From: Zantedeschia hybrid cultivar | Lineage: Eukaryota; Streptophyta; Magnoliopsida; Alismatales; Araceae | Reading direction: 5' to 3' | DNA length: 64,000 nucleotides | Assembly: GCA_030544215.1 (NCBI GenBank) | Contig: JARZZO010000002.1 | Coordinates: 29,511,395 to 29,575,394 of the forward strand | Shown: in pieces, positions 36,189 to 47,250 of the stretch | Layout: every line of letters begins with the position of its first letter | Position numbering within the stretch: the stretch's first letter is position 1 | Made by a program: the position numbers and the translations under genes | The notes under the pieces: generated by a model | Told to the model about the DNA's origin: nothing | Seen by the model: only the letters and a program-made list of their open reading frames with translations | The model's database searches: none

Positions 36189-36239
36189 TGAAAGCTAATA
36201 GACCCTTTCTTATCCACATCAATGAAATGAAAAATCTGT
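36189..36239 (-). CDS. LPEAT2: LPEAT2 exon (17 codons)
   Basis: This 51-bp, phase-0 exon encodes IFHFIDVDKKGSISFQQ, between acceptor TTCGTACAG and donor CAACAG|GTATGT. It aligns without gaps to IFEFIDVEKVGSITFKQ of Arabidopsis LPEAT2 (recalled). The sequence is an EF-hand loop: DVDKKGSISFQQ has acidic residues at positions 1 and 3 but lysine at 5. Both flanking introns are very long (15.1 and 21.9 kb). Confidence 0.85.
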
Positions 36240-36999
36240 ACGAAAGAAAAACAGGCATTAATATGACTCATCATAATGAAAACTCAGAGATTAGGACATG
36301 TAAAATACATAACATAACTTGAAAGCGATAAATGTAGACAGAACTAATAAATGAAAAATTGCAGGTAAGAAAAGGCTTCTTAAGCATAGTGTAATTGTAT
36401 AAGATACCTTCTATGGAGATCTAGAAAAAAAAAACATGAAACTTCAGTAAATTTGGCTAAGTTTAATGCTATGACTTTTCCAAACATTACTCGATCCATA
36501 AGATAAGAAACAAAATGAATGAAAGATTGTTGTGTATGTTTTCCTTGTATTTCCAGTACCATGTGTGCTAGTTTCAGACTTCAGCTTTCATATGGAAACA
36601 GGGTTCTTAAAGCATATCCCTACATAAGATACTATGGTGTAGAACAGGAAGTGGGTCAATTGAAAAGGCCCATTAATAGGATGAATGCTTTTGATGTCAG
36701 CAGTTAATGTGTTTGAGGTTAATGGGTTAATTTGGTTTGAAGTGAAGGCGAAAGAGAGGTGAGTTAAGGCTTTAAGCACCTGTTTCATAGGGGGTTACCC
36801 CCTTTTTAACCCCGGGTTAACCTATTCTGACCCAAAAACGGTTTGACAAGCCAGAATCCCTGACCTGAATTAAAAATGAGCAAAAGGTGATTAACCCTGG
36901 GACAACCCCAAGTTTCCTATTCCATGGTCCCCCATGGAATATCTTTGTCCCAGTTGATTTTTCCCAGCGGAGCCCTCGAGGCGTATGAATCTGTTGATT

Positions 37000-37816
37000 C
37001 ATGTGAATGAAGGGTAGCCTCCTCCATCATTTTGCTTTCCTCTTCCTCTTCCATAGCCATGGAGGACTCTACATCCCAGAACCCCACCCCCCACCCCCCT
37101 ACAGAAGGTGCAGAGATAATATACATCTCCGCTTAGATTTCCCCTTCTTCTGAAGCCAGCATCTGTCAGTGAATTTGCCGCCAGTGCCATCGAGTCCTTC
37201 GCCCGGGCCCTGGGAATGTTTACCGGATGCAGACCACTGTGTTGAACTCATCATGCTACTGGATGGTGCAGCAGTTCCTCTTCTGCACCCCAGCAGAAGC
37301 CACCGTCTCCTTGCCATGTCTGTCACCCTCCTGCCACCACTTCCAGGTGTGGATCACCTCACCCTATCTGCCCCCGCATGCTTTGATTTCTCACTTTCGT
37401 TTGCATCTTTCGTTGACGAGTTGATCATAAATGAGGAATCAAGCATGTCGAGGAACTGTCTTTTTTGACATGATGTGGTGACGTGGGTGTGATGCTTCCA
37501 GTTTGGGCAGTTTTAGGCTCCATTGCAACAGAGAAAATGGGGTTTTTAATCCCAGTGGCTGTGGATTTGGTGTTTTGGGAACCAAGTTTTCCTCTTGTTC
37601 AGAAGAAAAGGGGTTTTTAAGGTCTCCATGGCTCGTGTTGCTAGAGGTTCCTACTGGGCCTCTGTGTAAAACAAGGATTCTTCTCTGAGAAGGAGTTTCT
37701 TCTGACTTCTGCTGTTCTGGGGATACTCAGATTTGGCTGAGGAGGAGGCCTCTTGGTTTTAAATGGCGGCATGGTGAAGTGGGTTTTCCAATAAAAACAT
37801 TGGAGAAGCTGTTCAC
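37000..37816. other. GC-richer stretch upstream of the DUF632 fragment
   Basis: CCCAC-rich and CTTCC-rich sequence with short frames on both strands, none recognised. It could be a decayed exon or untranslated sequence of the gene fragment that follows. Confidence 0.3.
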
Positions 37817-38015
37817 ATGACAGAGGTTATTATGTGGAACTGTTCAACATCACTGTTGTCATCATCATCCAAGATTCCCCTGGCGCCAGTGGCAGAACAT
37901 GATATTTGTGACAGCGGTAGTCATTTCATTGATGAAGTTTGCATGATATCAGGAGGCCATTCTTCGACCTTGGACAGACTGTATGCATGGGAGAAGGAAC
38001 TATGATAAAGTCAAT
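37817..38015 (+). pseudogene. DUF630/DUF632 (NRG2-like) gene fragment, exon 1
   Basis: The frame reads MTEVIMWNCSTSLLSSSSKI, then DSGSHFIDEVCMISGGHSST and LDRLYAWEKEL. This matches the conserved segment of plant DUF632 proteins ending STLDRLYAWE-KLYDEVK. At about 38004 two bases are missing, so the expected LYDKV becomes a stop. A plausible donor AAT|GTATTT follows. DUF632 proteins are plant-specific, and one member (NRG2) acts in nitrate signalling. The next exon is at 40409. The orientation is opposite to LPEAT2, in whose 15-kb intron it sits. Confidence 0.75.
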
Positions 38016-38806
38016 GTATTTTGTTTTTAACCAATGCACATTTTCAGTATTCCAATCCTTGTCATTGTTAAACTCCAACACGCACATGAATCTGTCAGAT
38101 ACTTTTAGAACAGGACCATGATTGCCTATTGCTATTTGCAGATTGGGAACATGAGAGTGCTGCTCTTGTTTGAAAATAAAAGTGTTTTTTAATGCTAAAG
38201 AAAAGTTTAATGTTATTTTGACATATTGTTGTTTCCAAGAAATGGTGGAAATACACTGCAATTTTAAGAAACGGGTCATTCTTTGAGAAATGTGACAAAC
38301 AAAGGGGGGGAAAAACTTTCACCAAAAAGATATTGTGTACCAAAGAAAATGCAAAACATCAAGTATACAACAGAATGTACTTAATTATGGTACACTTGCA
38401 GTCCATGTAGAAACTGCTATGTCCAATTACTAATTAATTCAAATACAGATACTGTGCTGTCCCAGAATAAATGTATTATTTGTTAACTCAATTGTGTAGC
38501 ATTTGCAGTATCTTTCGCTCCGGAAAATCTCATTGGGTGTTGAAGATATAAGTATCTCATGAACATGGTTGTACTTGTATCATTCAATGAGTCTCATAAA
38601 AGAATCTCTTGTTCTAGGACACAACCACAAGAATTGAAAGAGATAATGCAGTAAAATATATATAAAGTTCAAAGCCCCAGAACAGCTCCAGATATCTCTG
38701 CATTGAGTATATTGGACAGATTACCCAAATAAAAGAGAAATCCCTTGTAAATTATAACCCATTTAACCTGGTGAGAATCAGGAGTGTTGACTCATTAAGA
38801 GAGATT

Positions 38807-38998
38807 CTAACAAGCACACAAATGGGAAATATTAGTGGCAGTTTCTGCAAGACTACAAACAAATTCTGAATTTGGAGGGGCATTCAAAAAAACTGTTGGA
38901 ACAGCTCCCTTCTTAGCCACAATATAATGCAATAACTCGGGCAAAGTCTGGGATGACAAGATTGTCCCTCCTTTACATAAACAGGGACCTTGCTGCAA
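38807..38998 (-). other. Exon-like open segment, unidentified
   Basis: After an acceptor-like TTTGCAG the minus strand reads ILSSQTLPELLHYIVAKKGA, then VPTVFLNAPPNSEFVCSL. The composition looks protein-like and there are no internal stops. I do not recognise it, and it does not fit LPEAT2 or DUF632 proteins. Confidence 0.2.
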
Positions 38999-39749
38999 AC
39001 AATCAACATAAACTCTTCTGATGAAACTGTTCGGTTATGGAAGTACTGCCTCAATTTTGTTTACTATCTTTGTTTGTTAATTTTATTTATGTGCATAAAA
39101 AAAACTAGGGTTTCTTAAGTTGATTGTATGGCTATAACTTGGTCAATGCATCTTCTTTAGTCTTTAGAACATGGACTAAGATAACATGTAGTTGTAAGTA
39201 CATTTCACAGTTATGATGCAATCTTACTTCACCAAATTTGAAAAGACATGATCACATCCATTTCAAATGGGATTTGTCACGTGGACACGAGCAATCCAAC
39301 CCGTAGGATTTCCTTTTCCTCTTCCCATTCTCACTTCTATAGGTTTCTCCATAATAGGAAGATCTTTGAGAACTCTCCTTGTTTTGGGTAAAAAATAGAG
39401 GGATCCTAATTGAGATACTTTTCTTTTTATCTCAAAAGAATGGCCCTGGCAACAGTCTCTCCTTCTCTTCACCCTCAAATATGCTCAAAGATCTTGAAAT
39501 GAACTTAAAGTTCCAAGAGAAAAAGGCAGTGCAATCTCTCGTCAATAGTGCCAGGAAACAAGAGCTAACCATTCAACCTCCCATTAAGAGTACGAAAGTG
39601 GTGAAAGCAGGTCTTATGCCATCGACAACATTAGTATCTTCGGGGGGAGTTTGGTTCTTTTGATAAGGAATCTGCTGGAGGTAGGAATGAATGGGGATCC
39701 CTATCTTAATAGATAGATAAGTGAGCCTATTTGGAAGGGCCTTGGGCAC

Positions 39750-39977
39750 CATGGATGGCAGTACTGGCCGATACCGGTACGTACCGGTATCGGCCGGCAC
39801 TGGTACCGTGGGTACCGACCGGTACCGGGCCAGTACCGGCCGGTACCAAACTGGTTTTGGGCTGGTACCGACCGGTACCGGGCCGATACCGGCCGGTACC
39901 GGACCGGTACGTACCAGTACCGGTACCCACCGATACCGGTACCGATACCGGTACCGGTACCGGTACTGCCATCCTTG
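39750..39977. mobile_element. hAT MITE (228 bp) with GGTACC-rich interior
   Basis: The exact octamer TTGGGCAC flanks both sides (39742-39749 and 39978-39985). The left end is CATGGATGGCAGTACTGG and the inverted right end CAAGGATGGCAGTACCGG, 16 of 18 identical. Almost all of the interior is overlapping CCGGTACC/CGGTACGTACCG/GGTATCGGCC units, self-complementary at many offsets. It sits in the DUF632 intron. It belongs to the same family as 52953-53111. Confidence 0.93.
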
Positions 39978-40408
39978 TTGGGCACCACAATCAGGGCAGC
40001 AAAACTCCCATCCTCATTCAGCTACCTAAAGCTGAAAAAGAGGAACTCGACTATGGTTGTCATTGGCCCTTCATTCACTAATGATCTCACAATTATTTAT
40101 TTATATGGTATAGTAGTTTGCATGAAGGATTATCTTTTCTCTCTCTTGCGCTTGCTTCATCACTCCCCCTTTCAATAAACCCCAATAGTCTCTCTCTTCT
40201 ATAAAGCAAAGCAAAGCAAAGCACACGGCGCTGAAGGTGGAGGTGGACTGGTAACTTAACCGGTAACCTGAGTAACCTGACTCTTTTAACAGAGGAGAGG
40301 TACCCCTAGGACATGTTCACTTTCTTTATCCAATATTTACATGCTTGCATTATCTCAACAATATTCTTTTTGTTAATAACATTTAGTCTGCTTTAGTGAC
40401 TTTTATAG

Positions 40409-40631
40409 GAAAGTGAATCAATCAGAAAGGAGTATGATCGAAAATGTGGCCAGCTCAGACATGAGTTTGCAAAGGACCTCCATGCTTGAGCGTTCGGGAA
40501 AATCAACCTGTTGTGAAGGATCTTCATTCTCAAGTAAGGTTTGCTATTCAAGCAGTTGCTTCAATATCAAAGCAAATTGAGAAACCTAGGGATGAAAAAT
40601 AGCAGCCACAAGAAATAGAGTTGATACAAAG
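40409..40631 (+). pseudogene. DUF632 gene fragment, exon 2, decayed
   Basis: After acceptor TTTATAG the frame reads ESESIRKEYDRKCGQLRHEF and AKDLHA, then a TGA. A shifted frame then gives VVKDLHSQVRFAIQAVASIS and KQIEKPRDEK, then TAG and QPQEIELIQ. This is the core of DUF632 proteins (IRKEYD-KC-QLR, VVKDLHSR-RVAI-AV-SIS). At least one frameshift and two stops make it non-functional. The donor position reads CAAAG|GC. Because its intron (38016-40408) is retained, the fragment was copied as DNA and not from mRNA. Confidence 0.85.
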
Positions 40632-42060
40632 GCAAATGGCTATATTTTTATACTCTATAGTGACATATGTTTTGTACATTGGTTTGGCTTTTTAATTCAA
40701 TCAATTGACCTTTTGCATCTTAGACATTCTTCCAACAATATCTCTGGTTAAAGGAATTTGCTCTTGGAGAATCTGCTCATAAGGAGATCTTATGAGGAGC
40801 TTAAATAGTTATTATACATTGTTTTACATTTCACATGACTTTTCAATACTATATAGAGTTGATTTCTGCTGCAATTTATGTATTCCTCACTTTGGATATG
40901 GGGATGTTGTGCCATAAGGCCATAGTGTATTCCTAACTATAGAGTTGATTCCTGCTTAAGTCATGCTTTGCTTAGAACCATTCAACAACAGCAAGGAAGA
41001 TGTATAGACATGATGTTTTTTTCTTTGGAAAACCAACAACATTTCATTGATATCAAAGAAATGGGTTGTACAAGTATGTGAATAAAGGATACCATAATTG
41101 AAATAATTTCCTAATTAAGAGTCAGATATTTGAGCCACAGCAAAAGGGATTTTCTCCCAAATAGTGGGAGCAGAACCCTTTATCTTTATTCTTACAGTTG
41201 TTTTTTAGGTGGTTGATTTTCAACTAGATTTAAGAAAGTTTGTTATGCGGTCATTATTACAAGTGGTTAATGTCAATCCACAAAGAAATATTTTTTCTAT
41301 AATCCAGGCTCCTTGATTCTCATTCCTGACCTCTTCCATGGTGGATTCCATGAAAATTTTATGGTGCTTTCATGGATCCACTTAAGAAAAGATATGCATG
41401 CATAGTAATGACAAGATTTCCTTAACATAGGAACTTCTTCCCCCTCTATAGATAAAAGTTAATTAACAAGTGGGAGATTAGTAACAAATAACCATTCTTT
41501 TGTAGCTATGTTAAGAAACTGGATGGCTGGTTCCCCTATCAGTTGAACAGGAGAGAGCAAAGGATACTCTATCCTACCCCCTTCCCCCCAACCTTCAACT
41601 TTCTTTTCCTTTTTAGTCTAGCTGCTGGATCAGCATGTTGAACCTGATATGAACTTGTGCCTTTAGATACAACCAAGCATGTCCCTTTTTAAATGAATGA
41701 ACTTCTCTTTAGCTCATGCATCAAAATCAGGGAAAATGCATGTAGCCTTGGTGTCAGATTTAATTTTCCTCCATTGGTTACATGTCGTGATTCTTTCTAT
41801 ACAATTTTCACATTAAATTTCTAAGGAGTGACTTGGTATTTTTGGAGACAATGACAATGCTTGATTAGAAAGTACAAGTTCTCTTTGAACCTTCCCATAG
41901 CATTACAATAGATCTTGCAAGGATGGTTGTTAGGTATCGAGGTTGTTTTTTACACCTTGCTTGCATTAAACTATTCATCCTTAAGGATGCATTTATAATT
42001 CATTATTTATCCTTTTCTCTAGATACAATTGGATGTATCAAGAACAAGATGAAGCTTTGT
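40632..42060. other. LPEAT2 intron sequence, nothing recognised
   Basis: AT-rich, without long frames or terminal repeats that I can pair. Any further DUF632 exons that should follow (LIRMWKAMLE-type) are not seen. Confidence 0.4.
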
Positions 42061-42079
42061 AAACAGACCATTGCAAAGC

Positions 42080-42520
42080 ACGGTAAGCAGAATCGGCAGG
42101 GATTAGGCCGATGATCCAATTGCTTTTGGGCCTATCCAATCCCGTGCCCTAACCCACAGAGTTAGGCCAGAGATCAGCCGGACCCGACGATCCCCAGCCT
42201 AGATTTGAGTCGAATTAGGCCTTGGGCATTGCTACTAGGAACCATTCCCAATGGCTAGTTTGGGCCTTCGGTGTTTTTCACTGTCTATATAAACCCCCTA
42301 AGTCCACTCTCCACCCCATCCAAGCTCTCTTCCTCTCTCTCTAAGTTATCTTCCCTCTCTCTACTTTCTCTCCCTCCATATCCCTCACTCTCTAAGCTCT
42401 CTCTCTCTAAGCTTTTAGTAATCCATTTGTTCGAGACTTCGAGTTGGCTTTGGGAAGTGGTGCTCTATAATGATCGCATCGATTCTTCATCGTGCTTTTT
42501 TTTGTAAGTTGTTTTCTATA
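42080..42520 (+). other. Possible LTR fragment with TATA box
   Basis: A GATCCAAT/GGCCGAT-rich stretch at 42090-42200 is followed by CTGTCTATATAAACCCCCT at 42280-42300 and a CTCTCT-rich leader. The arrangement resembles an LTR promoter and leader, but no partner LTR or primer site was found. Confidence 0.25.
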
Positions 42521-42552
42521 ACACACTCTCTCTCTCTAACATCTTTATCTCT

Positions 42553-43284
42553 AAAATTTTATCTCTCCCTCTATAACTTAATAATTCACCGTAATGTTTT
42601 TCTTCTCTTAAATAAATTATTTATTAGAGGTTCTCAACAATAAATAAAAATAATAAGTTTGTTATGTTGTGCTATTGAAAAAAATTAAAAAATATGCACC
42701 GCTCTTTTTTTATGAGAATTATCAGGTTCTGAGTACATGTGACAATAAAGGCATTCTAATTGTCCACATTTTGCACCAAATCCTGTCTCAGATATCGTCC
42801 ACTAAGAACCTAACAATTTGTGTGAATCTAACATCTCTTTGTCACAGCAACAGAGAAATATTTAGAACCCATATTCCCTTTGGTACCAAGGCCACATTCC
42901 CATAGAACAAGATTGAGAATTCGTCCAAGGATTTATGAGCTTATACTATGAGAATGTAGCAGTGTCATCAAAGGGGGTATGGATTCTAGCTATTTCTCTG
43001 TTGCTATTAGAAAAAAGGCTTACAATTTAAAGAAAATGGTCAGATTCTTTGTGGATGACGTTTAAGATATGATTTGGTGCAAAATGTAATCAACTACAGT
43101 ACCCTCATTGTCACTTGTACCCATAACATGATAATCATTACTAAAAAATAGAGTAGTGCGTATTTCTTGATTTTCTTCAAAAGTACAATAGGGTAAACTT
43201 ATTAATTTTATTTACCATTGAGAACTTCTAATACTAGTTTATTTAAGAGAAGAAAAAGAAGGAACAACAAGGAGATTTTAGACC
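42553..43284. repeat. Foldback element: near-complete inverted repeat, about 0.73 kb
   Basis: The left arm (about 42553-42911) and right arm (about 42940-43284) are complementary along their length with a loop near 28 nt. Matched landmarks include TTCTTCTCTTAAATAAA at 42603 against its complement at 43240-43256, ACATTTTGCACCAAATC at 42766 against 43070-43088, and AGCAACAGAGAAATA at 42846 against 42998-43013. Most differences are transitions. It has no coding sequence. A partial single-arm relative lies at 57020-57440. Confidence 0.85.
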
Positions 43285-43769
43285 TTTTAAACCCGTTATT
43301 CCACAAGATAACTCAATAATTTGGGAGTTGATCCTGAATAACCCAAGTTGTCCAAGTGGGGGAAACAATCTCATATCAAGGTAAAAACAAGGTTAACTCG
43401 AGATACTTTACCCCTCTAGATTAACCCCTTTTTATTCTAGCCCTCTATTACATAGGCGCCAAATGAGCCTCCATTGATTTTCAGGGAAGTTGCCATTGGT
43501 ACCACCAATTTTATTCAATGAACAGAGGTATTACAACAAAATCTAATCCTACTACAAACAGTTTCTTGCTTCACATCATGTTCAGTATGGATATTAACGA
43601 AAAGGTATGTGGCAGCACAAAGAAGTAGAATGTGCCTTTTAAGCTCCCTGTGACCCATTAAGGCACCGTGTGTCTTCTACCTCTCCCTCACTCTTCTCCT
43701 GCAGGGTTTGGAACTTCAGGAATATTTTTTATGCCAAGCCTTTTAGCTACTACGAGCATCTCAGCTCCA

Positions 43770-43774
43770 CTACT

Positions 43775-43840
<66 letters not shown>

Positions 43841-43921
43841 GCACACATCTTAATGATCAAATTGTGACACAAGAGCCCAAATAAAGCATCGTCGCAGCAT
43901 TGTGCCACAACAATGTCATCG

Positions 43922-43984
<63 letters not shown>

Positions 43985-44061
43985 TCTTGATGATCTCATT
44001 GTGACACGAGCCCAAAGAAAGCATCATCATGGCATTGTGCCATGATGATGTCATCAAAATG
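43770..44061 (+). repeat. Duplicated (CT)n(CA)n microsatellite unit
   Basis: Two tandem copies of a unit of about 150 bp: a long (CT)n, then (CA)n, then CATCTTGATGATC, a TTGTGACAC block and CATTGTGCCA with ATGTCATC. The first copy starts near 43770 and the second near 43926. Confidence 0.85.
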
Positions 44062-44252
44062 CCCACTGTTGGGCACAAGCGATGCAGATGATCTAGACCA
44101 CATTGGACAATTTGATATCCAATCTAAGATGATAGCGTCAGACATACTTACTTTAACTCCATGCTTTTTACACTCGATTGTACATTTGAACTTTAAGGGT
44201 ACTTATTTTTCATATTTTTCTACTTTTTGAATTCTATAAATAAGGTCAACTC

Positions 44253-44347
44253 CATTTAGGAATCTCTCCTAACCTGTTCTGACTGTACTATCTCTATTTA
44301 GAAACAAAATTGGGGGTACAGTCCACCCTCCTTTTGAAAAACATAAT
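44253..44347 (+). mobile_element. Severely 5'-truncated L1 3' end (95 bp)
   Basis: The insert TAGGAATCTCTCCTA...AAAATTGGGGGTACAGTCCA is homologous to the L1 3' end at 59804-59986. It is flanked by AATAAGGTCAACTC at 44239-44252 and 44348-44361, a target-primed insertion duplication. The A-rich end is short and mixed. Confidence 0.75.
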
Positions 44348-44361
44348 AATAAGGTCAACTC

Positions 44362-45363
44362 TGGCTAAGGCTGAATTAGCCAGGATCAGTCCTAATAAGT
44401 TCAACTCAGATTGGGATCGGCAACTCAGATTGGGATCGGCCAATTTGATCAATTTTAGGGCAACAGATCTAGGAGAATCATGATCTTTCCTTCCTTGCCA
44501 GATTTTGTTGAAATTGTCACCACACAAACTGCATAATTGTTGACATTAGTCAAATGAACATCCATCTAAGGAATGTCATGACGAGCTGAAAATGACATGG
44601 AACCAACAAAGAAGCAAGTCCGAAGTGGATAAAAGGAGCTAAAGTATGGAAAAATAAATCCTGGTTGGCAAAGGACCTTGAAAACTCACAAATGAAGCAT
44701 CAAAGACAAAAAGGGTAGCACAGCAAGCAAGACATTGGAATACCCCTAGATGAGTACATGATGCACCCTGGCATGATGCCGGATAGATGATGTTGTCAGG
44801 GGGCTGAATGCTAATGATAAAACAAGGAAAAATAGACCCATCTTAGGATTGCTTGAATGGCCCGAGAAATGGGACAAATGAGTTCAAATAAAATCAGAAG
44901 AATATAACCAGTTCAAATTCAAGTCAATTGGATCTAGACAAATGACCCCAGATCTGATGACTAAATTTGCTAGAGTTACCAGGAATTGGGTCCGAAAGGG
45001 CCTAAGAAATCCTTCACCCAAAGGTCAGCTAGGTGATGGAGAAACCTCTAGGCAGGTGGGTGCCAAGAGGAAGCAGGGATGTTGTCCAAGGTGTCAGAGG
45101 TGTCAAACGTCGGTGATGATGGCAGCAGATGTCGGCAACAATGGCAGCGGATGACATAGACACACTTCAAGAAAGTAACATTCCTCAGACACATGGCACC
45201 CATTAAATGGTGGGCTCAAGATGTTCCAACACAGTCTACAGCTGTAATGGAAATTCAGGGGGTCTGCACAGTGCATTGGAACAACACTCTACACCTTATT
45301 TGGAACTGTCATAGAGAAGAATTGCGGGACCTCACATGGACGAAGGGAGTGTAAGGACTGTTA
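44362..45363. other. Unassigned stretch, possibly retrotransposon interior
   Basis: A 19-bp unit CAACTCAGATTGGGATCGG is tandemly duplicated at 44403-44440. No gag or pol motif was found on either strand. The adjoining minus-strand primer site makes the interior of a decayed LTR element plausible. Confidence 0.35.
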
Positions 45364-45750
45364 GGGCTCTGATACCAGGTTACGTCATGAATGCAAAAAT
45401 AATAGAGCATGCTATTACAAAAAGGGCAATGGCCCTATATATATACAAGTAATGTTCCTAATACAAATAAAAATAGCTGACTAACCCCAAAATCGAACAA
45501 TTTCATTGCTTTAAACCAACATCTAATAAAGCAATACTCTATTTCTAATGGCTTCTTAAAGAAGAAAAATGGAAACAATGTTCAGCTGACCCCCAACCCA
45601 AAAGTGAAAATTTTCATTGTTTTAAACCATCATTTAATAAAGCAATACTTTATTTCAAATGGCTTCGTAAAGAAGAAAAATGGAGACAATGTTCAACCTT
45701 TTTCATTTCCTTTGAACCAGCTAATCTCTCATTCTAACGGAAGCAAACCA
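45364..45750 (-). mobile_element. LTR and primer-binding site of a minus-strand retrotransposon
   Basis: On the minus strand TGGTATCAGAGCCC (45377-45364) is an initiator tRNA-Met primer site. The adjoining sequence to the right should be the 5' LTR. It contains TATATATAC at 45437-45445 and a 111-bp tandem duplication (units starting near 45492 and 45603, each with TTTCATTG and AATAAAGCAATACT). The partner LTR was not found. Confidence 0.5.
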
Positions 45751-45957
45751 AACAAATCCTTATATAACGGCCTGTTTGGTTTCCCTATTAAGAGGTTGCA
45801 TTAATATCAATTTTTATATTAATAGTGATACAAGTTATTTTTAGTGTTTGGTTAAAGAATATCAATTTTAAATTTTTTTCACATTTGAGTCCCCACCTCT
45901 ACCAAATTTAATACAAGTTGTACCCTGTATTAATTTTGATAGAGCATCAGGATACCT

Positions 45958-46091
45958 CTCTTGCTCCCCTACCTCGAGTGAATGCCCTCTCCTCCTTACG
46001 GCCATCGCCATCCCCACCCGTCTTCCTCCCCCATCGCAATCTCCTTTGCATCGGCCGCCATCTCCTCGCCATCGCCATTCTCCTTGGTAGG

Positions 46092-46123
<32 letters not shown>

Positions 46124-46884
46124 GATCTCCTCGCCGTCGCCATCTCCTTTGCCTGATCCCACATCTGTGCATATTGGGGTATGGAGAGGGGAGATCGGGG
46201 CTCTGGAACAGATGCGTGCTTGTCTCCGGCAGGAGCTGATGCTGTTGCTGCGATGTGGACGGCTGCCCCAACAGCTCGGGTGATCCCAAGGGCCCTCCAG
46301 CGGCAGGGAGTGCCTCCTCCTCCTCCTCCTCCATGGGCAGCCTCTTGTAGGTCGCGATGCTGAACGCCAGGGCCATGATGACCACGAGGCCTGATGCGTT
46401 GAGCTCCCCCACCACTCTGCCCCCTACAATCTGCCCCTTGGCTTCCCAACAGGTAGACAGTGAGCCCCATGGCCGCGGGTGGGGCCGCGGGTGGCAGGAA
46501 GGAGCCCGAGAGGGAGAGGATCTCAAAGTGGCCACGCGGGCGACGGGGGGTGGTGTTGCCTTCGGTGGGGACGGCAGGGGTTCCCTCCAAAGAGGCCGAG
46601 GGGTTGGGGGCCGCCTCCTTGGCTTCCCTGGGACTGCATCCGGTGCTGCTGCTGTTGTGGTTGGTGTTGTTGCTCCCATTAACAGTGTTGTTCTCGTCAA
46701 GCTCGCCCTTTGGGCAGCGATGGAGACTGTTGAGATCATCCTCGGAGCTGGGTCACTGCTGGAGGCGGAGGGGGTGTTGGAAAACTCTTGTGTGGAAGGG
46801 AAACGGGAGGTAATGGCCCTGTGTGGATGCAACCGCTGGATCCATGTTCTTGTGTTACTCTTCTTCTTGTCAGGAGGAGCCATT
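45958..46884 (-). pseudogene. GC-rich proline-rich frame, unidentified
   Basis: A minus-strand frame starts MAPPDKKKSNTRTWIQRLHP (46883) and stays open for almost 300 codons. One hydrophobic stretch GELNASGLVVIMALAFSIAT may be a membrane segment. A neighbouring frame covers part of the same region, so a frameshift is possible. The 3' portion is simple sequence, including (CT)n(CA)n at 46092-46122. It may be a captured host exon, but I cannot name the gene. High GC inflates open frames. Confidence 0.3.
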
Positions 46885-47250
46885 TCTTACGAGCTTTTTA
46901 GTCAGATGGCATGCTGCCAATTTTCTTGTTTCATTTTTTCTATTATTGTGCTATCATTGTATATTTCAATTTGTTATTTTCTAATCAAACATAACTACTG
47001 GAAAGAATTCTCCTCGTCCATTGTACTGCATTTGCAAGTGCACCATGCACATATTGGTTCAGTATTTGCATATGCATGTCTGGCATATAAATTAGTGTTC
47101 ATACTGTGGATCTGGTTCCTTTTTCTACTTCTTATCAAGTGGGAAATGATGAGTATATTCATTTTTGGGAAGACAAGTAATGTTCAGACATTACCTTTGC
47201 TATATAATTCAGGAACTTGTATCATATTGTTTCAGATAAAGGGGTAACAG

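Larger units (their letters stand above)
36776..43459. mobile_element. Tentative Harbinger-like element around the DUF632 fragment
   Basis: The left end GCACCTGTTTCATAGGGGGT (36776) and the inverted right end GCGCCTATGTAATAGAGGGC (43459) agree at most positions, and several of the differences are transitions. The flanks are TAA on the left and CAA on the right, a possible 3-bp duplication with one transition. The sequences immediately inside the ends do not match, so the pairing may be chance. If real, the 6.7-kb element carries the DUF632 fragment, a hAT MITE and the foldback. Confidence 0.3.

Noticed and set aside
39721..40029. Open frames rich in Tyr-Arg-Tyr-Arg and Thr-Gly-Thr repeats
   Set aside because: They are translations of the GGTACC palindrome array of the hAT MITE and not proteins. 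The same applies at 52933-53198.
43785..43853. Frame of Ser-Leu and Thr-His repeats
   Set aside because: It is only the (CT)n(CA)n microsatellite.
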